DNA of 64,000 bases, from contig CM060846.1 in the NCBI GenBank assembly GCA_030762175.1, forward strand, positions 311,088,512 through 311,152,511, given 5' to 3'. This stretch comes from Metallyticus violacea (lineage: Eukaryota; Arthropoda; Insecta; Mantodea; Metallyticidae). The notes under the pieces were generated by a model that worked only from the letters and a program-made list of their open reading frames with translations, ran no database searches and was not told the DNA's origin. The translations under genes and the position numbers were made by a program. Below, piece after piece: positions 23,503 to 35,781 of the stretch (position 1 is its first letter; each line of letters opens with the position of its first letter).

Positions 23503-23790
23503 CGGTCCTGGTGGTCTAGTGATAATCATACTTTCCTCTAAACCCAAGATTGCGGGTTCAATCCCGGCAAGGGTCGATGGATGTTTTGGGCGTAAAAATG
23601 TAAAGTATACATTCCTTCGGAAGGTAAGTTAAACCATGGATCCCGTTTCGTATATTTACGGCACGAAAATGAACCTCAAACTTGAAAGAAGAGGCCTGTG
23701 AGCAAAATTTACCTGCCGTTTCACGCCCGAATTGAACAGGAGCTGATGACCTGAGATGTTAAAAAGTGTCCGTAAATAAAACAAATCAAT
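23503..23790 (+). mobile_element. SINE-A, nearly full length
   Basis: Forward copy: GGTCCTGGTGGTCTAGTG head with A box, B box GGGTTCAATCCC, TTCCTTCGGAAGG core, TTTACGGCACGAAAA, TTCACGCCC and the tail GTCCGTAAATAAAACAAATC. Both polymerase III boxes carry a change. Flanking TTGAATGGGCG and TTGAATGAGGG may be a decayed target-site duplication. Confidence 0.88.
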
Positions 23791-25407
23791 CATTGAATGA
23801 GGGGAGCTCCGCTGGTGTCAGGATGTTTTATCTGGAAACAATGTCAGGGACTCCTACATTTGTGCCTCCCCACCCGCAGATTGTGGCCGCCCGGTATCTT
23901 TGTCTCATCCCATTTTCCCGTAGGTACCTAACACAGGGATCGTATGCACAAACGACCAACCAATGAGCAAGTTTGAAGTACCTACCACATTATTCTTTTC
24001 CGACTCTAACAATTTAAACCAGCTAATATTATAGCTTGTGAGCATTGAAAATCAAGCGCAACTGATTTTTCGTTCAAAACAAAAATATTTATAAGTAGCA
24101 CTTTACAATAAAATTGCACTCTGTATCCCAAAACTGTAAACTAACTATTAGCTGTAAACTGAATATCCGCTGTCCGGATAAAAAGTAATTGAACGTTATC
24201 AGTTGAACAGAAAGTTTTTGGTTGAAATATCGTGTCACACATGCGCAGCACGCCAGGTTTCTATTGCTTGTAAACCGTGGCTTGTGCAGTAAACTGTATT
24301 TAACATTAAACTTTGTAACCCCGTCTTGTTCATTGAAACACTCACCACTAAAGAGGACGAAACGCATCACTTGCATCTATGGAGCATATGCCTGCGGTTA
24401 TGGTAGGATTAACTTTCTGTTCTAATGTTTCCAGTGTTCACAGACCGGTATTGTGGTCTCTCATTTAAAGGCCGAGGGGTAGATGACAGTTAGTTAACGA
24501 ACTTATGGTGAATCGAGCCACACTGTTGCTTTGTCAATATCTTGTTTTCCTAAATATCTGTACTTTCAACACCAAGAATACAATGAAGAGAAATTGCATA
24601 GAGGCTATAAGCTTTCGACACGCACTTAGAGACATTTCCTCAGAATGTTCCACACAGCGAAGCCTCTACATAGTGTGCTGTGAACTCTATATTGAATTCA
24701 TACGCTATTTGAGCCCAAAATCTTTTTTGCCATTACATAACGTTGATTTATTTACTTTATTCTATTATTTTGTATGTATGATAATGTTCACTTATATGGA
24801 AATTGCAAATGCAGTCTTTTGAATAAGGTCAATTATCCGTCATAAAATTTCCTTCTTTGTGTCTTCAGCTTTTAATTTTATTCATCACTTCATAGCCCAA
24901 ATATACCGTATCATAAAACAATAGAGCAACAGGTACCTTAAAATATGCTATCATGATATCTTTTAGGGTTCTGTGGGTAGTTGCACACACAGATTACAGT
25001 ACAGAGTATGTTGTTCCAGAACTTTATCTTTAAAAGAATGAACGAACTAAGATAATCAAAACTATTGACTAATACAATTTGACTAAACTTGGTATCATTT
25101 TTGTTGTAGTTTATTATTTTCCTTCCTATAGATATTTTTAAATTGTATATTTCTGTAATTATTATTAATAATTACGTTAGTTTATGAAAATTGTTATACG
25201 TCATCAGTAAATGGAAGAGGAGTATTTAACATAATATTTTAGTTTTACTTTGCGAAAGTCAAATAGCTTTCGTATCCTTGTCTCAATTCTAGGTTAATGA
25301 TTTCTCTCTTTTGGCAGTTGTTTTTCTCAGTAATGCAGTGTAGTCATAAAATTGAAACGGGTTTAAATATTATATTCCTACCTTCTTTAAAATAAACTCA
25401 ATACGAA
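23791..25407. other. Gene-free DNA
   Basis: Overlapping frames at 24089-24425 on both strands and one at 24505-24822 were read and not recognised. The rest is AT-rich. Confidence 0.4.
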
Positions 25408-25540
25408 TTGGTCTAGGTCGCCTAGGCACAATCTTGGTTCGAATCCCGACAAGAATATGTTCCCTTGAGATATTTTCCTCAGTTCTCTTCAATGGCAACT
25501 GCCATGTATTACCCAAATGTTGGGTCTGGAATGATTCCTT
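25408..25540 (+). mobile_element. SINE-D fragment, tRNA-derived
   Basis: TTGGTCTAGGTCGCCTAGGCAC followed by a perfect B box GGTTCGAATCCC (25436-25447) and GACAAGAA. The same order (GGTCTAGGT, GGGCACA, GAATCCCGACAGGAA) occurs at 38.9 kb, so this is a second dispersed family. The A box is partly lost. Confidence 0.55.
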
Positions 25541-28485
25541 TGAAAAACTTCTACACTGTTTCATTTCCCCTCATGCGTTATTAATATTACTTTCCATAGC
25601 AGTTAAACAAACGTTAAAGATAATTTTAAAAAAAAGTGTCCTCCCCTGCTAAATCCAACATGATAACTGCCTCTGTAAAAACAAACAGTTCGATTGAAGA
25701 CTGTAATGAAAATAGACCTACGACATTTCTCTGTTCTTCCTTGATAATGCTTCTTATTGCATTGTTCATTCTTATCCCAAAATACGTAATTTAAGCACCA
25801 TTCTTATTGTTGAGTGACCATGTAATCTGCATTCTGTTTTTGTCTTACTCTTTCATTAGAGATTGCTGAGAATATCATTAATAAGCTAAACGCATGGATC
25901 TTACTGAAGGATTCCATTGTTTTTTTTTAAGTTGGTTCTCGTACATTGGAATATGAAAGACTGCTTAGCTGCAGGGAAATCAGCGTCCTTGCAGTAGATA
26001 GTATTGAGTGTGAAATCCCGTTCTTTCAGTTAGTTACTAATAATCAACTAATTCATAAACGCAAATAGCTGGGCTAAAGAAGAGGATGCATAGTACGTAT
26101 CTTATGACAGGCGTAGTCCATATGCAAAGTAACTGTTTTAGTGGTGCTAATTCCTCATTTTAGAATTTCCCGCATGTGCACTTTATATTTCTGCTTAATT
26201 CACCACATTCTACTCAAACTAAAATAAGCATTGGGCATTCTTGTCATTAAATTCAAATCGTAACTAATATAAAAAGAACTCGTGCAAGCGTTTTGTTTTG
26301 TGTGGTCACAAAACGGTTAATCGCGGCAGATGACGATAACCTATGAGCGCTCGTTCTCGCGGTATAGAGGAGAAGGTGGGGATTAATAGAAGAACAACTC
26401 TCTGCTGCATGGACTTATCAACGTGTTTATTGAAACTATAACCATCTGGATGCCTGCTAGTGCGCTGCTTTCGCCACCGACGTTAAGTTAGTACCGAAGT
26501 ACACGGCTGTTCGTGTAATAGTCTCGAAGTTCAAGATATGACATTATGTAGTTGTGCACCTCGCGTCGAAAGAGATTTTGATCTCAGAACGATCTCAAGG
26601 CACGATCTGATGCCCCTACCTTCCAAAGACTGCGTACGTCTCTGCTCCTGCGCTTCCAATAACTATGTACTAGATTCGAGTCTGGAGCACGTGGATCACT
26701 TAGCTCATACAGGGCTTCCGGAAGGAACCCACGGACTCCAGTCATTCAAAATCCAAGGCTTCTGATTGGCGAGTCAAAACTCAGGCTAAGGTGCTCATAC
26801 TCAACATTTTAAAATCCTCGTTCCTTATAGGTGGGCGTTTGAACACGCATCCACACTATGCCAGAGCACGTTCACCTGTTTTACCGTCTCGCAAGGAATG
26901 TTCAACAGTACCTAAAGGATTTTGTCACTTTTCTAAGAATACAAAGGATTATTGTTCTGACCCTTCCTCGCCTGTGCACCTTTCTATTGTATTAGCTTGC
27001 GTCTTCCGCCAGAAGATGGAAAGCATAAGCACAAAACGACATTATGTTCTACAGGCACTTGCTTTACAAAGAAGTTTCCTGCATATTTATATAACTTATT
27101 TGGGTATTAATTGTACAATTTATATCCGACCTCTGGTCATCCTGTCTCCCTTCTGAATTTTATACCATGTATGCTAGATATTAATAGTAGAATACGCTGC
27201 ATGCTAATTTACAAGATACAAGACATTACCAGACATTAGGCATTATAAGTCTGCTATAATTTATGCAGTATGCAAATTTGTGTCATTGTGGGTCGGGGTG
27301 AAATATCTGTCTCAACTTTGCTTTACAAATATTAATCAAACAATTTATTTTTGTTAATAAAGCTACTATTATCTGTGTTACAGACAAAAGTCAAATTAAT
27401 TAAATAGTAAAACAAAAAAACTAGTTAAATATTTTGTTTTGTTGTAGTAAAAACTCATAAATTTATTATTGAATATTTTTAACAAATCAGTTTTAATACT
27501 GATTTAAATCTATTTCAGGTTACGGAATGAGCTTCTCGTGGAAGACTTAAACACATCTACAGATGTAATATCAATCCACTGTTTCTTTTTGAGAATCTTA
27601 AATAAGAGTTAACTAAGAAAAAATATATCTATTGTAATAACTGAGATTGATCCTGGGTATTAAAGATATTTCAATTGGCCTTCGTAAAAACCAAGCAGTT
27701 GTATATAAATTAATAATTGTCAATGTTTTCAACTGAACAAAAATTGCCGACAGTGGGCATCATAGGGAGAATTAATAATAAATCGTTTTGTTTTTTTATT
27801 TAAAGTAAGAACTTTGTTTATAGTAACACCATTATCCCTTATATGAGTACCATGCAAAATTTTGTTATGAAAAAATGCATACCCTATTTAAGAAATTCTT
27901 TAGATGGAATGATTTTTAAATTTCTGACATTCCTTTCTTTCTACGAAACCAGTTTTTAGCAGGCAATCCCCCGCCGTTGCTAAAGTTTGGGCTGTGAAGT
28001 GTATGTTGCTTTGTTGATTAATTGATGACAATAAGTATATGCGCGATCAGTGTTGCCACTCGGATTCGCTTCACTAGAGGAATCTTGGCTACACAATGGC
28101 TGCGGAGCGACTTATCGATAACCCTTTAGAAACATTCTTTGAACAATTTTTATAATTGTGGGCAATACAAAATGTCATATATCACGGTATAGAGAAAAAG
28201 ATCGATTATGCACGCTATTCAGTCATACTTTTATTTTATTTTTACTCCAGTACATAAATTTAACTCGTTCTTATACGCATTAGGACATTGCTGCTATTAT
28301 ATTACTTTTAACATAACAAATCGGGACTACTTACTTAATACGCCAGTTTCTCATAAATAGCAACAGCCGGTCCAATTTATATTACTGAATATGACAATGC
28401 TCCAAGTACTTCATTTGGGAGATCTAGAAAATATCATTTATTTTACTGTGCAGCTATTTTATAACATTACATTGTTTATTCTCAG
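25541..28485. other. Gene-free DNA with a CpG-containing island
   Basis: About 26290-27150 is richer in G+C and CpG than its surroundings and holds two plus-strand frames (75 and 121 codons). Neither is recognised and neither has a clear start context, so I do not call a gene; a promoter or untranslated exon is possible. A smaller GC-rich patch at 27965-28130 contains TATCGATA. The rest is AT-rich. Confidence 0.35.
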
Positions 28486-28650
28486 ATGCAGTATTTTCTT
28501 GGTATAACCAGGCTCTGTTACTGATGGCTACAAAGCAAACTGTTTTTGTTTTGGTTGCACCAACGACAATTTAATTTTCTTTTCTCCGTTTCTTTTATTA
28601 CTCTATCCATGTTTATAAAATACATACTACTGCTTTACCAATAACTAAGT
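28486..28650 (+). repeat. Unnamed dispersed repeat, copy 1
   Basis: Shares a run of ordered blocks with 30390-30560: GCAGTATTTTCTTGGTATAAC, GATGGCTACAAAGCAAACTG, TTTTGGTTGCACCAACGAC, TCCATGTTTATAAAATACA and TACCAATAACTAA. Intermittent identity with small gaps; no coding potential seen. Confidence 0.6.
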
Positions 28651-29229
28651 TACGTTGAGGAATTTTGAAATACAGCGTATTATACAAAATAAATGTACAA
28701 AGGCAAGAATTTCAAAAATAATTTCCACGATTTTTAAATTAATTGAATTTAATCGCAATATTAGGGTCTCTGCTTTCTCTCTCTCCATGAAAGTTTTTCT
28801 TATTGCTCTCGTGAGTACTTTTCAGATGAAAGTTACCCAGAATAATAATGCGCATCCAATGCATGATAAAACCCACACACAAATATTATTTGCCAGCAGG
28901 GATAAGATGTTCACTGTGGCAACGTTGCACTGGTACTTAATCTAATTTTCCCTTTTATTTTATTTGCCTTTTATTTATTTTCTTGAACTGCATATTGTTT
29001 ATTTTCTTTTAGCGGCGTATTACACTAAAACAATCCATATGGATTTCACCTACAAAAAATTGGTGCTAAACTATAATGGAAAAAGCATAGAAGCAAAACA
29101 AGAACTTTAAATCATATAGAGTAAAATTTACGGCTATTTGCACATAATTCAGATATGCCAATATGGAATAAGTGTTTTATTTATAAAATGGTTTTGAAGC
29201 CTGTTTGAACATATGACAAATAATTATGG
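28651..29229. other. Gene-free AT-rich DNA
   Basis: One 96-codon plus frame at 28655-28945 shows nothing recognisable. The part next to 29230 may be decayed LINE sequence. Confidence 0.35.
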
Positions 29230-29475
29230 GACTGTACCAGTAAAGCTAATATCAATGATCCAGATAATTGCAAAATAAACTGCTTCTAAGGATTGCGCAT
29301 TCCCATTGGTACATACGAAATAACGATCTGCACCGTGATCTAAAAATGCTTTCAGTCTGTGAAGAAAATTTAATAAATGCGGTTAAACAATATGAACGTC
29401 TTAAAGTTCACATGCATCCTGAAATGCAAGCATTCCGCGTTCGGGGCAGTGGTGAGACTTCTAAAAATAACTAAA
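29230..29475 (+). pseudogene. Jockey-like non-LTR retrotransposon relic, C-terminal end
   Basis: Open frame reading QNKLLLRIAHSHWYIRNND, LHRDLKMLSVCEENLINAV and KQYERLKVHMHPEMQAF before a stop. This is the C-terminal signature of Jockey-clade reverse transcriptase proteins (Q-K-LR-I--APWYVRN--LHRDL-I--V-E-I, then Y-ERL--HPN). The start at 29268 is only an internal methionine; upstream protein is lost or unreadable. About 130 bp downstream lies GAATAATAAATAA, a plausible 3' end of the element. Intact over 69 codons, so younger than the 15-17 kb relics, but 5' truncated and not functional. Confidence 0.7.
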
Positions 29476-30389
29476 TCGCACGACATAACTGAGCAAAGAG
29501 TAACAATATTACTGTTGTAGTGAGATAAAGAATTGCATTTGCTAATACAATGAACAAATGTTATGTGTAATTTAAAATGTAAAATATTTTTGAACTGTAA
29601 ATTGTTTGTGAATAATAAATAATTTGTTTTTATTTCTCAAATATATATCAGTTTCTAGTGATGTTTAATCCTTTTTATTTTAATTTCTTCTTTTATTGCA
29701 TTTTTTCTAAATTTTCTTTCACCCCTACCTAATTTTTTTATGCACATCAAGGCCAATCTTAATCACAACAAAGCATTGAAAAATGACTGAAGAGAGGGAA
29801 ATATGTTGAAATCTCGATAAAGCGTGGAAGAGTGGATGCCATGGGTCAGATCCGGAGTGATATGCTAAAGAAGATAAGAAAAAGATGTATGAAACAAAAA
29901 TGTAAAATGTTTGGTGAACTGGATAATATTTGTGATGTATCTTTTAAAGTTAAGATACAAAATTGGAGAATATATATATATTACAAAATATAAGAAGTAT
30001 GAGAATTTAAAATTTAAATCAAACATCAATATATAGGCAGCTATTTAGGAACTGAGACACGAAAGCGGGTAAGAAATTTGGGCATGTTTTAGGAAAGTGT
30101 TAATGAAACTTAAAAGTAAACAACATGTATTTATGAATACTTGAATATTTGCTAATTACATATTGAAATGTATCTCCATTATATATTCCATCACGGCGTT
30201 TAAATATAAAGCTGAATGTAAGAAATGCAACTCCATAATTTTTGTTATTATGAATATAATAATATTGTATCTGAAGGTTGATTATTAATAAACATTACAT
30301 ATTGAAATCACCTCATTACATGAAATTACGCATTCACGTTCTCGAGGTTACAAATTTTGCTATTTATAATTAATGCGTTTATTTATTAA
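29476..30389. other. Probable LINE 3' end, then AT-rich DNA
   Basis: The first about 150 bp are probably the 3' untranslated region of the Jockey-like relic. The rest holds nothing recognised. Confidence 0.4.
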
Positions 30390-30560
30390 TGCATTATTTT
30401 CTTGGTACAACATGATGGCTGCAAAACTATTTTTTATCTACAAACTGCTTTTCTTTTGGCTATAGCAACTACATATTATACATTTCTGTTTTTCCATTAC
30501 TGTATACATGTTTATAAAATACACAAATAGTGTTGCCAATACAACTAAAGCCTATAAAAT
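30390..30560 (+). repeat. Unnamed dispersed repeat, copy 2
   Basis: Matches copy 1 at 28486-28650 in order: GCATTATTTTCTTGGTACAAC, GATGGCTGCAAAACTATT, TTTTGGCTATAGCAAC, ACATGTTTATAAAATACAC and GCCAATACAACTAA. Same orientation, 1.9 kb apart, with the LINE relic between them. Confidence 0.6.
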
Positions 30561-33269
30561 TAAGAATAAAATTTAACTAGAATGTAACTTATCAGCATTA
30601 ACATATGTCATTATTTCTGGTACTTAAAATTGTCAATAAGTTGCATTCCTCAATTCTCAAAATATTTTATTGAATTCACAAAATTGTTGAAATACCTGCT
30701 TTCAGTAGTACTAGACGCTTTTACGAACTTGATTGATATATAAACACATTGAAGCTGGTAAAATGAATTTGAGCATTAAATGCTTTCGGTTTGTAGCCGC
30801 TGAACGGTTGATGCACTACTGCGATAACGTCGCAGTAAACAGGAGCTTGCTTGTTGTCAAAACTAACAATTTAATCATTAGACAGAAAATACAGACGTTT
30901 TATGTTACAGCATCCTTGGCAGTGATGCATGCCGAAAATTCTTAGTCTTCCCTCGGTGTGTGCTGAAGGAGCGTAGAGTTATTTTACCCAGTAGATGGAA
31001 ATGAAATGCGATGGTAAAGGGTAAGGGGATGGAGCGGAGATAAGGATCTTAACCATTTCTTCAGTTCTAGTGACACGAAGAGAAACATTCCAAATTTTTC
31101 CACAAGCCGCAGAGGGGTATTATTCTCTTGTGTTAAAAGCGGTCTTCTTTTGAAATAGCGAAAACAAACACTCAGTGCCTTGCCCCTCCATAGGTTGCTG
31201 TCACCAAATGGTCTCTTTTCTCTCGAGACTAGAATTTCTTCCATCTTCCAGACATGTACAGATTCCTTCGTTCCAGAAAGCGAACACGATGCAAGCTCCT
31301 AACCTACATCTTAAACGTTAACTCGAGCATAAATGACCATATAAATAACTTCCATTTCACTTGGTCTAGAATAAAAGCATATTTTTTTCATTAATATTTT
31401 CAAGAATGGACATATATTCATATGAGAACACAATGTATCCGAAACGATTATAAGTGCAGAAAAGTTATGATTAAATCTGAAAGGTTTATGTTGGGGAACT
31501 GCATAGATCTATAATCCATTGCTCAAGGGCAGCCGGGCAAAAGGATTGAGGGCGGAATTGGGATTGTCGAACTGCTACGTTGGCCTCTCAGTCAGTATTG
31601 TTTGAGCAATGAAAGCAACAACACGTTTCTAATCTTAGATTAAATTGTGCTAAGAATACTAAATTTCAAATACTATGCCTAATTGTTTTATTCTATTCCA
31701 ATATAAGCGTATTTATGATTCGTCTCTCCGAAAATATTTGAAAAGAAATTCCCAGGTGTACTACTTCCAGGTTGTAAGGCGGTTCATAAATAGTAGTGCC
31801 CACATACTTTAGGTAAACTAAAGAGTAACCACAGTTAGGAGACCACTTTCAGTTGTATTAAGAAGGGCCAGAAAAACTTGGAAAATGAAGGCAGGCCGTA
31901 CCAGCATCTCCTTGCTTAGCATGGTGTGTATATATGTCTTTAAGTGCATTAGAATTTATTAGACTGTCGCTCTAGAGTTACTAGCAATGGCTCAGCTAGC
32001 TGTGAGCCATGGCTTATCGATCGATGCAATTCCCGTTGCCTCGTCGGTCATCAGGTACTTGGATGTCCCAATGTAAATTAAAAGTTTATAGAGCTTGCAC
32101 TGGGTGGTTCAACTGATCCTGCTGACTGTGAAGTAATGCAATCCATCCGTTTAACTGGCAATGCTTCACTATACTATCATTAGTGATGAAAATTTTGTTA
32201 TATGGACGCGAAGTTGGCTTAGCATCAACCATACATAGTAAATGATGAACTCTGCGCAGCGTTCCGATGAAAACAACAGCAGGTTTCTGTCTTGCAGCCA
32301 TAAACACTTAACTCCCACCTTCTGAAGGCATGCTTATTCTGATATCTTATTTCCATACCTAATTATCACCTATCATGATGCTTTGTTCTACTATACAGTG
32401 TTACAGCATTGCAGTCTCAAGCTTCAAAACTCATCATTGGGCAAGATTGCTTTTTATTTCTGTGTTATAGAACCCTCTAGATTGAGAAAATTCGCAAAAT
32501 GCGTTTCTCTGTCAGAATAAACTAAGTTAAACAATTGTTTCTCAATATATAGAAGTACAGATGTTTACATAAACTATGTAAATGGTATCTTCAAAAATAG
32601 AGATGTGTAACTAGAGCATAAATAAAGAATACCTGACGTTGTGAAAAATTACTAAGGTTTCGATTTTACTATCATTATAATTTTTCATTTCTGTATCAAA
32701 TTTTGAAACGAGATATCAGTTGAGTCATCAGGGATATGTATTGATTTATACATGTATTAATATTATATCTCAAAAGAGCACTTTATAAATGAACACACCA
32801 CTGATGTCTTAGGTTTAAAGGTTAAAGCGGAATAATAAAAGGGTTAACTTTAATCGGAATAGTTTTTACACAGTTCAAATTATAGCACAGCAAATACACC
32901 ATGCAGCATTTAAAGCAAAAATGATTGCTGTCTAATATGCTTAGAAAGTATTGGATGATATATTCCTAACCCTCAAACCTCTCTGCTGTTTCGCAGTACC
33001 TCTTCCATTTTAACAAGCACCATATATTTCATTCAAACATCGGCGAGCAGTTGATAACACAGGGCCGACCGAAAGCTGTTCGTGTGCCTGGCAGATGGTT
33101 TACCGAAACACGTGGTATATATTTAACCAGGATATATTCTGTACTTTTTTATGTTTGAAAAGTAGAAAAACATACGATATTTTTACTGTATTTTCACTAC
33201 AGGCATATGCATTTATTAAAATTAATATGACCTATAGAAGTTCTGAATTATTTGTCTTGAATGTAATAT
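30561..33269. other. Gene-free DNA
   Basis: Frames at 30733-30945, 30984-31244 and 32086-32307 were translated and not recognised. A 10-bp inverted repeat (CATTGCTCAA near 31519, TTGAGCAATG near 31600) spans about 90 bp. Confidence 0.4.
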
Positions 33270-33600
33270 TTGTTTTTTCGAGTAGCCTCGGAGCACGCCA
33301 CTGGACATCATGAAGGCAGACATTCCTGTTCCAGTCAGAATCATTTGGTTGACATCTTCACCCAGGGCTGGCGAGTTTACCTTGTTTTCTTGTACTCTGA
33401 GCCAGGAATTTGCTTTAGTGATGAGGGAAACGGTCTTCCCATCACGCCAGCCATTGCTGGATTGCTTTACCTCCACGTTATGTGTCTTTGTTAAGGCTGA
33501 CTCTGTTACCGCCTACCCTTCAGCACGAGAAATGTTTAGTCGTTATACTGCATCAGTAGCAATATTTATCACCATGCTCTGTTGAACAATTCCCCTTCCC
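33270..33600 (-). other. Unassigned GC-richer island, possible exon or gene fragment
   Basis: Composition changes sharply from the AT-rich flanks. The minus strand is open for 84 codons from a methionine at 33476, and still open upstream of it (SALTKTHNVEVKQSSNGWRD, then KTVSLITKANSWL and SPALGEDVNQMILTG). The plus strand is also open in two frames (74 and 91 codons). I do not recognise the protein in any frame. The minus reading looks the most protein-like in composition, but splice sites at its edges are not convincing. It could be a processed-gene fragment, an exon, or part of an unknown element. Confidence 0.3.
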
Positions 33601-34370
33601 TCTTCAGGCTTCGGAGTTGAATGTCTCTGGGTACAGCCAACATGTTGGAAACCTGTAATCCTACATTCTTCGAAAATAAAAATAAAAACCGTCCAGCAAA
33701 ACTCGTTTTCCAGCATTGAAATTCCGTAAAAATGCTTTTTAATGCAGGACAAGCTAAAACAGATCGCTATGTTTCACAGGATTGTGATGGTTCTATTGTG
33801 GTGGTATTAATCTCGTTAATTGAGACGTTGAGGCGGAAACGCAAGACTTGCCGATTAGAAACCGAAAATATAACCTTATTGCTAATGATACCTTTACTGG
33901 TTTACACAAGTTCTACACGTAATCGACAATCTGTTTCTTTGGGAAAGCAATTTGTTGTACTTAATACATATTGCTGTAAAGGGGAAACAATTTAATACAG
34001 TGGTGTTTCTGTTTGGAAACTACAATTATTTTCATGAATAAATACTGAAAAAAGTTAAAGACAACGTTTCTCTCCGTCTCTCTTTCATTTTTATCATACT
34101 AAAATATTCTTCACTGGCATTACAGCCCATATAGGGCCTAGGCCCCTACCACTTTTATCATGTACCTGGTATTTCCATTTCCTATCCCACATTTCCTTAC
34201 ATCATTCTGCACATTTTGAAGTCAATTCAATCTTGTTCTGTCATAATAAAAATACACCCTCAAAATAAATTCAGGCACACTTGCAAGGTGAGGACATTCC
34301 ATTCATCATATCTAATTCACTTTAATAATATGCCTTCCTAGTGTAAGTATTTATGAAGACTACCAGGTCA
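33601..34370. other. Gene-free DNA
   Basis: An 87-codon plus frame at 33732-33995 is not recognised. A 12-bp palindrome GGGCCTAGGCCC lies near 34135. Confidence 0.4.
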
Positions 34371-34380
34371 CGGATTTAAC

Positions 34381-34668
34381 ACCGCCACGGGTGGCCGAGA
34401 TCGTTAAGGCGCGGTCTCGTGAGCGGGAGGTCTGAGATTCGAATCACACAAAGACCGTCCTCTATTACAGGGATTTTTTTCAGGTTTTCCTCAGTCCTCA
34501 TAACTGGCAAATGCCGGGGAGGTACCCTAATCTTAGGCCTGGAACGCTTCCTTCCTTAATAAAAAAAATCCTTTCCCAATATATCATTTCATCTCATGTA
34601 TCATCAGTGCCCACCGCCTCTGGTGCCTCAGGAGTAAAAACGGGGGTTAAACACTACTAAAAAAAAAA
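34381..34668 (+). mobile_element. SINE-B, full length
   Basis: Forward copy: ACCGCCACGGGTGGCCGAG head (A box TGGCCGAGATCG, as in class II tRNAs), B box GATTCGAATCA, TTTTTTTCAGGTTTTCCTCA, ACTGGCAAATGCCGGGGAGG, TTAGGCCTGGAACGCTTCC and the tail GTTAAACACTACTAAAAAAA. Flanks CGGATTTAAC (34371-34380) and CGAATTTAAC (34669-34678) are a 10-bp target-site duplication with one change. Among the best-preserved copies. Confidence 0.93.
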
Positions 34669-34678
34669 CGAATTTAAC

Positions 34679-35147
34679 TCTTTTCTTGCGTCATTTCTTA
34701 ACTATTAGAGAGTGGCTGCACAGTCAATTTACCTTTAACTTGGTAATAATAAAAATTGCATCCCTATGTATAGGTCGCAACTTTAATATTTTAAAAACTA
34801 GTATGATTAGAAGACAAATATTTGCTTTAGGGAGCCCAGGTTCTGTTCACGGGAAATGCAAACATCATTGTAGTCATTTCCAGCGGTTGAGAACGTTATA
34901 TGTATTTAACATTACTACAATGAGATTAGATTGCTGCTTACTGGGAAAGTACAGCCCACGCAACCGCAAAATGGAAGATAAGAGTTGCCGCGCGTGAAGT
35001 GGGTATATTCATTTTATTTTTTTATTTTTACTTAATTCATTGAATTATACTTCATTTAAAACTTATAATAATAAACACTAGCAGGTATTATAAAATATGT
35101 AGGAAATGATGCTCCTCAGCGGCAATACGCTGCCGACATCTGCATAA
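34679..35147. other. Gene-free DNA
   Basis: A 103-codon plus frame at 34686-34997 is not recognised. Confidence 0.4.
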
Positions 35148-35345
35148 GAAATTCCTGTGTTTTCTTTTGTAAGAACATGGCGGTTCGGGACGCGTTTCTC
35201 GTCACTGAGAGATTCTGTTTCTGGTAGCTTGTTAGCAGGTTGAGCAGTTTGTCTACTTGGAAGAAGATTTCCGGTATATTTTCTTGCGAATCGCTGTATG
35301 ACTTCTTTACACTAATCCTTTTTTATATATGTATGATTCATAAAA
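35148..35345 (-). pseudogene. Tc1/mariner-type transposase fragment, N-terminal DNA-binding part
   Basis: The minus strand reads TGFMNHTYIKKD, stop, CKEVIQRFARKYTG, LPSRQTAQPANKLPETESLS, then RVPNRHVLTKEN and TGIS. This is the N-terminal helix-turn-helix layout (ES-Y--GS-KEVQR-F-R-YPG--PSR-TV---VNKFRETGSVSD--R--R-VLT-E). The helix between VLTKEN and TGIS is deleted. It shares NRHVLTKE with NRHILTKE of the 43.6-44.5 kb element, so both come from related families. No terminal repeats and no catalytic part. Confidence 0.65.
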
Positions 35346-35781
35346 CCAGTTTTCAAGACTATATTTATGTAGTGGCATAACACACTTGAAAATAACGAAT
35401 AATACACTCGCTGACAAAGCCTGTTGACGACTGACTTCTTCCAGTACGCAGCCGCGCTCTGCCGGCCCACAACTGAAGTAACCTCTCTGTAATGAATATA
35501 TGTCAATACTCTGTAATAGCATCAATTGGAACAATGTAACTCAGACTTACCAGAGCCTCGCTTTCCGGCGAACCCTGTTTGATCTCAGATAAAATTGTCT
35601 CCAGGATGTTCATGTTTTAGTCATGAAATGCCAGATTCGATTTTTTTCTACTTGAGTTCTTTATTGTTATAAAGCAATAGCAATTAAATACATTGTACAG
35701 GCGAGCAATTTCGTACCTAAAACCATCTTTCAGGCAGAAAATTAACTGAATACTAAAATACGTTTAACATCATTAAATATA
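35346..35781. other. Gene-free DNA
   Basis: May include the 5' flank of the transposase fragment. Two overlapping minus frames (35307-35534) are partly that fragment and otherwise unrecognised. Confidence 0.35.

Noticed and set aside
23399..23632. 77-codon plus frame
   Set aside because: Its C-terminal half is SINE-A read through the tRNA-like head.
28114..28121. TATCGATA as a promoter element with a short frame starting ATGGCTGCGGAG nearby
   Set aside because: An 8-bp palindrome is expected about once in a window of this size, and the frame is only 19 codons.
31517..31610. 10-bp inverted repeat as a small transposon (MITE)
   Set aside because: The repeat does not extend beyond 10 bp, no target duplication is seen and there is no second copy.
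34130..34145. Palindrome GGGCCTAGGCCC as a regulatory site
   Set aside because: Isolated and without context; may be part of an old repeat but I cannot show it.
34381..34450. Functional tRNA gene (GGTGGCCGAG...GATTCGAATC)
   Set aside because: It has A and B box-like sequences but cannot form a full cloverleaf acceptor stem and continues into the SINE-B body, which recurs at other places.
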